In this document: positions 7,693-9,267 of the stretch, one piece after another
Numbering within the stretch: position 1 is the first letter of the stretch
Layout: each line of letters opens with the position of its first letter
Source of the DNA: Acholeplasmatales bacterium
GTDB taxonomy: Bacteria > Bacillota_I > Bacilli_A > Acholeplasmatales > Anaeroplasmataceae
Assembly (NCBI GenBank): GCA_017388605.1
Contig: JAFPIE010000225.1
Location: 1-9,267 of the forward strand
Direction: 5' to 3'
Length of the DNA: 9,267 nt
The notes under the pieces: model-generated
Told to the model about the DNA's origin: nothing
The model's input: the letters and a program-made list of their open reading frames with translations, nothing else
Databases searched by the model: none
Translations under genes and position numbers: made by a program

Positions 7693-7773
7693 TTTTAAAT
7701 TCAAAAACTAGGCAAAATTAGACTTTATGCACGAACAAAATTCAAAAAAAGTTAAAAAAATAAAATATTTGTA

Positions 7774-7802
7774 TTGATAATATGAAGAAATGGTGCTAAA
7801 CT
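7774..7802 (+). promoter_or_regulatory. Possible promoter of the ANTAR regulator-dapL unit
   Basis: TTGATA (7774-7779), 17-bp spacer, TAAACT (7797-7802): moderate matches to the -35 and -10 hexamers. It would give a 5' leader of about 90 nt before the ATG at 7900. Other AT-rich hexamers nearby could serve instead. Confidence 0.4.
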
Positions 7803-7810
7803 CTTTGTAT

Positions 7811-7840
7811 ATTTGATAAGAAAACGGCATTATATCAAAT
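7811..7840. repeat. 8-bp inverted repeat in the divergent control region
   Basis: ATTTGATA (7811-7818) and TATCAAAT (7833-7840) are a perfect inverted repeat with a 14-bp spacer. It overlaps the -10 box of the possible second glnN promoter and follows the possible regulator promoter. It could be an operator shared by both directions, but AT-rich repeats of this size also arise by chance. Confidence 0.35.
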
Positions 7841-7857
7841 TATATTTCAAATTTTAA
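7829..7857 (-). promoter_or_regulatory. Possible second, upstream promoter P2 for glnN
   Basis: Minus strand: TATAAT (7834-7829) with an extended -10 TG one base upstream, and a poor -35 TTAAAA (7857-7852) at 17 bp. If used, it would give a leader of about 260 nt running through all repeats and the attenuator, long enough for RNA-binding control. Weaker evidence than P1. Confidence 0.35.
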
Positions 7858-7899
7858 TGATTTTTTGTTTTAAATTCACAAAAAAGGAAGTGGCATTTT

Positions 7900-8502
7900 A
7901 TGAAAAGCATGGATAAAATTCATATAACTATACTATCGGATTTAAATAATTTCAAAAAGAATATGTATTCTATTATTTCTTTATTGCCACTAAAGGGAGT
8001 TTTAAGCTCTACCATAGATTCTATCTATGAAATTGGAACTTGTGTTGATGAAAAGAGAACAAATGTAATCATTATAAATAAAACCGTTTATACGAAAGAG
8101 GAAATAGATTATTTATTAGCCCTAGATTATAAGGACATATCTATTGTTATGATTATTGATTCATATTTTAAGTATGAACCATTCTATCTTAACTTTGATA
8201 AAGGATTTATTACGATAAGAAGACCAATAAGCATAAATAAGTTCTTGGAGGTATTAAAAATAGCCTTATATGGAAGCATAAAAAAGAAAAAGACTTTGGA
8301 TTATGAAAAAATAAGAGCATTAGAGTTTGCAAAGACAATTCTAGTTGTATATGAAAAAATGTTTGAGGAGGAAGCTCATAAATATGTTGAAATGATGGCA
8401 ATGAACCAAAGAGTTTCACTCTATGATGCTTGTATAGATCTTATTGTTAAGTATTTGTTGGAAAAGGAGAATATAGCTTATGAACATAAAAATAAATTCT
8501 AA
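7900..8502 (+). CDS. ANTAR-domain RNA-binding regulator with a degenerate receiver domain
   Basis: Predicted cytosolic antiterminator. Residues 6 to about 125 follow a CheY-like receiver pattern, with strand ends at IHITILSD, TNVIIIN, ISIVMIID and GFITIRRPIS. The phosphoacceptor Asp is replaced by Asn (near residue 60), and the conserved Lys before Pro is Arg108, so phosphorylation is unlikely. A short basic linker (KKKKTLDYEK) leads to residues 138-188, which fit ANTAR: EFAKTILVVYEKMFEEEA, then AMNQRVSLYDACIDLI. ANTAR proteins bind paired hairpins in mRNA leaders and block terminators; one of this type (NitR/GlnR) is described beside glutamine synthetase in a solventogenic Clostridium. Start: ATG with GGAAG 9 nt upstream; Met4 is an alternative. 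It is divergent from glnN, whose leader carries a terminator, making that operon the likely target. The domain call is strong; the target is inferred. Confidence 0.85.
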   Translation: MKSMDKIHITILSDLNNFKKNMYSIISLLPLKGVLSSTIDSIYEIGTCVDEKRTNVIIINKTVYTKEEIDYLLALDYKDISIVMIIDSYFKYEPFYLNFDKGFITIRRPISINKFLEVLKIALYGSIKKKKTLDYEKIRALEFAKTILVVYEKMFEEEAHKYVEMMAMNQRVSLYDACIDLIVKYLLEKENIAYEHKNKF

Positions 8503-9267
8503 TTTTGATCAATTATCTGAAAATTATTTGTTTTCAGAAATCAATAAAAGAGTAGCAAAATATAAGGAATATAATCCTGATGCAGATATTATTAAGCTTG
8601 GAATTGGAGACGTTACCTTACCTTTAGGTAAGAATGTTATTGAAGCATTAATCAATGCATCAAATGAAATGGGGAAGAAGGAAACATTTAGGGGCTATCC
8701 ACCAGAATATGGATATAGCTTTTTAAAGGAAGCAATCTTGAAGTATTATAAAAGATTTCATGTGGATTTAGATTTAAATAGTGTTTTTATTTCTGATGGT
8801 GCGAAATCTGATTTAGGAAATATAGTGGATATTTTTGGAGATAATCCGATTTATATTCCTAATCCTGTATATCCAGTTTATTTAGATTCCAATCTAATGA
8901 GTGGAAGAGACATATACTATATGGTTGGAAGTGAGAAAAACAATTTCTTACCACTACCTAAGGATAATATGAAGGAATCTAGTATTATTTATTTATGCTC
9001 ACCGAATAATCCGACAGGTAGTGCATATAATTATGATGAGTTAAAGCTATGGGTAGATTTTGCAAGAAAGAAAGGCTCTTTAATCATTTATGATTCAGCC
9101 TATGAGGCTTTCATAAATGATAATGATAAGCCTCATTCAATTTATGAAATTGAAGGTGCAAAGGAATGCGCAATTGAAATATGCTCATTTTCTAAGCAAG
9201 CAGGATTTACAGGCTTAAGATGCGGCTTTACTATTATTCCTTTAGAATTAGAATCTGAGGGGGTAAA
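8480..9267 (+). CDS. dapL: LL-diaminopimelate aminotransferase, 3' end cut by the window
   Basis: PLP enzyme that converts tetrahydrodipicolinate directly to LL-diaminopimelate using glutamate as amino donor, for lysine and peptidoglycan. The 262 visible codons begin with ATG at 8480-8482, with AAGGAG at 8464-8469 inside the preceding gene. DapL-type motifs are NYLFSEINKRV, IIKLGIGDVTLPL (37-49), ETFRGYPPEYGY (68-79), VFISDGAKSDLGNI (102-115), PVYPVYLDSN (129-138), CSPNNPTG (173-180), YDSAYEAFI (204-212) and SFSKQAGFTGLRCGF, in which Lys239 should bind PLP. About 400-410 residues are usual, so roughly a third is missing on the right. It overlaps the ANTAR gene by 23 nt in another frame, which implies cotranscription and probable translational coupling. 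The reaction consumes glutamate, a loose link to nitrogen status. Confidence 0.93.
   Translation, partial: MNIKINSNFDQLSENYLFSEINKRVAKYKEYNPDADIIKLGIGDVTLPLGKNVIEALINASNEMGKKETFRGYPPEYGYSFLKEAILKYYKRFHVDLDLNSVFISDGAKSDLGNIVDIFGDNPIYIPNPVYPVYLDSNLMSGRDIYYMVGSEKNNFLPLPKDNMKESSIIYLCSPNNPTGSAYNYDELKLWVDFARKKGSLIIYDSAYEAFINDNDKPHSIYEIEGAKECAIEICSFSKQAGFTGLRCGFTIIPLELESEGV

Larger units (their letters stand above)
7619..7732. repeat. Three copies of a 10-bp motif, CTTTATGCAC, in the glnN control region
   Basis: Exact copies on the plus strand at 7619-7628 and 7723-7732 (both preceded by G-N), and an inverted, near-matching copy GCACATAAAG at 7681-7690. The first overlaps the predicted glnN start site, between the -10 box and the terminator stem. 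Copy starts are 104 and 62 bp from the first, close to whole numbers of helical turns. They may be operators, or, if the leader is transcribed from further upstream, RNA segments in which the inverted copy pairs with either outer copy. I do not recognise the binding factor. Confidence 0.55.

Noticed and set aside
7620..7860. Classic ANTAR twin hexaloop hairpins in the glnN leader
   Set aside because: I scanned the minus-strand leader by eye for two adjacent stems with 6-nt loops having A1 and G4 and found no convincing pair; a covariance search would be needed.
1..9267. Absence of TGA stops (all six complete genes end in TAA or TAG), hinting at UGA as tryptophan
   Set aside because: Six genes are too few. 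Conserved Trp positions I checked use TGG, and no gene needs TGA readthrough, so the standard bacterial code suffices.

Overview
This AT-rich window reads like the chromosome of an anaerobic low-GC Firmicute (Clostridia or Erysipelotrichia type). The grounds are a Bacillus-type Fe-S PurF, a type III glutamine synthetase, an LL-diaminopimelate aminotransferase, an ANTAR-domain regulator, strong AGGAGG-like ribosome binding sites and sigma-A type promoters. No mobile element, CRISPR array, rRNA or convincing tRNA is visible. The genus cannot be fixed from the sequence alone.

Layout: the left edge (3-383, + strand) is the 3' part of a GNAT acetyltransferase gene. It is followed by about 170 bp of noncoding DNA with several inverted repeats and a strong bidirectional terminator (550-601). 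From 7559 down to 603 runs a compact four-gene operon on the minus strand, in transcription order: glnN (glutamine synthetase III), an ammonium channel fused to a C-terminal PII domain, asnB (glutamine-hydrolysing asparagine synthetase) and purF (glutamine PRPP amidotransferase). A 340-bp divergent intergenic region (7560-7899) separates it from a plus-strand pair: a pseudo-receiver/ANTAR regulator (7900-8502) and dapL, which overlaps it by 23 nt and runs off the right edge.

How the genes fit together: the Amt channel brings in ammonium and its tethered PII domain probably gates it. GlnN fixes ammonium into glutamine. AsnB and PurF, both class II glutamine amidotransferases, pass the amide nitrogen to asparagine and to purines. 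The cluster is thus an uptake, assimilation and distribution line for nitrogen. The glnN leader has a consensus promoter followed almost at once by an intrinsic terminator whose U-tract abuts the Shine-Dalgarno sequence. This is an attenuator layout, and the divergent ANTAR protein, from a family of RNA-binding antiterminators, is the obvious candidate regulator. That link is inference: I could not find the classic ANTAR twin hexaloop hairpins.

The points most worth a second look are the attenuated glnN leader with its three copies of a 10-bp motif, the ANTAR protein lacking phosphorylation residues, the Amt-PII fusion, and the placement of purF in a nitrogen-assimilation operon.
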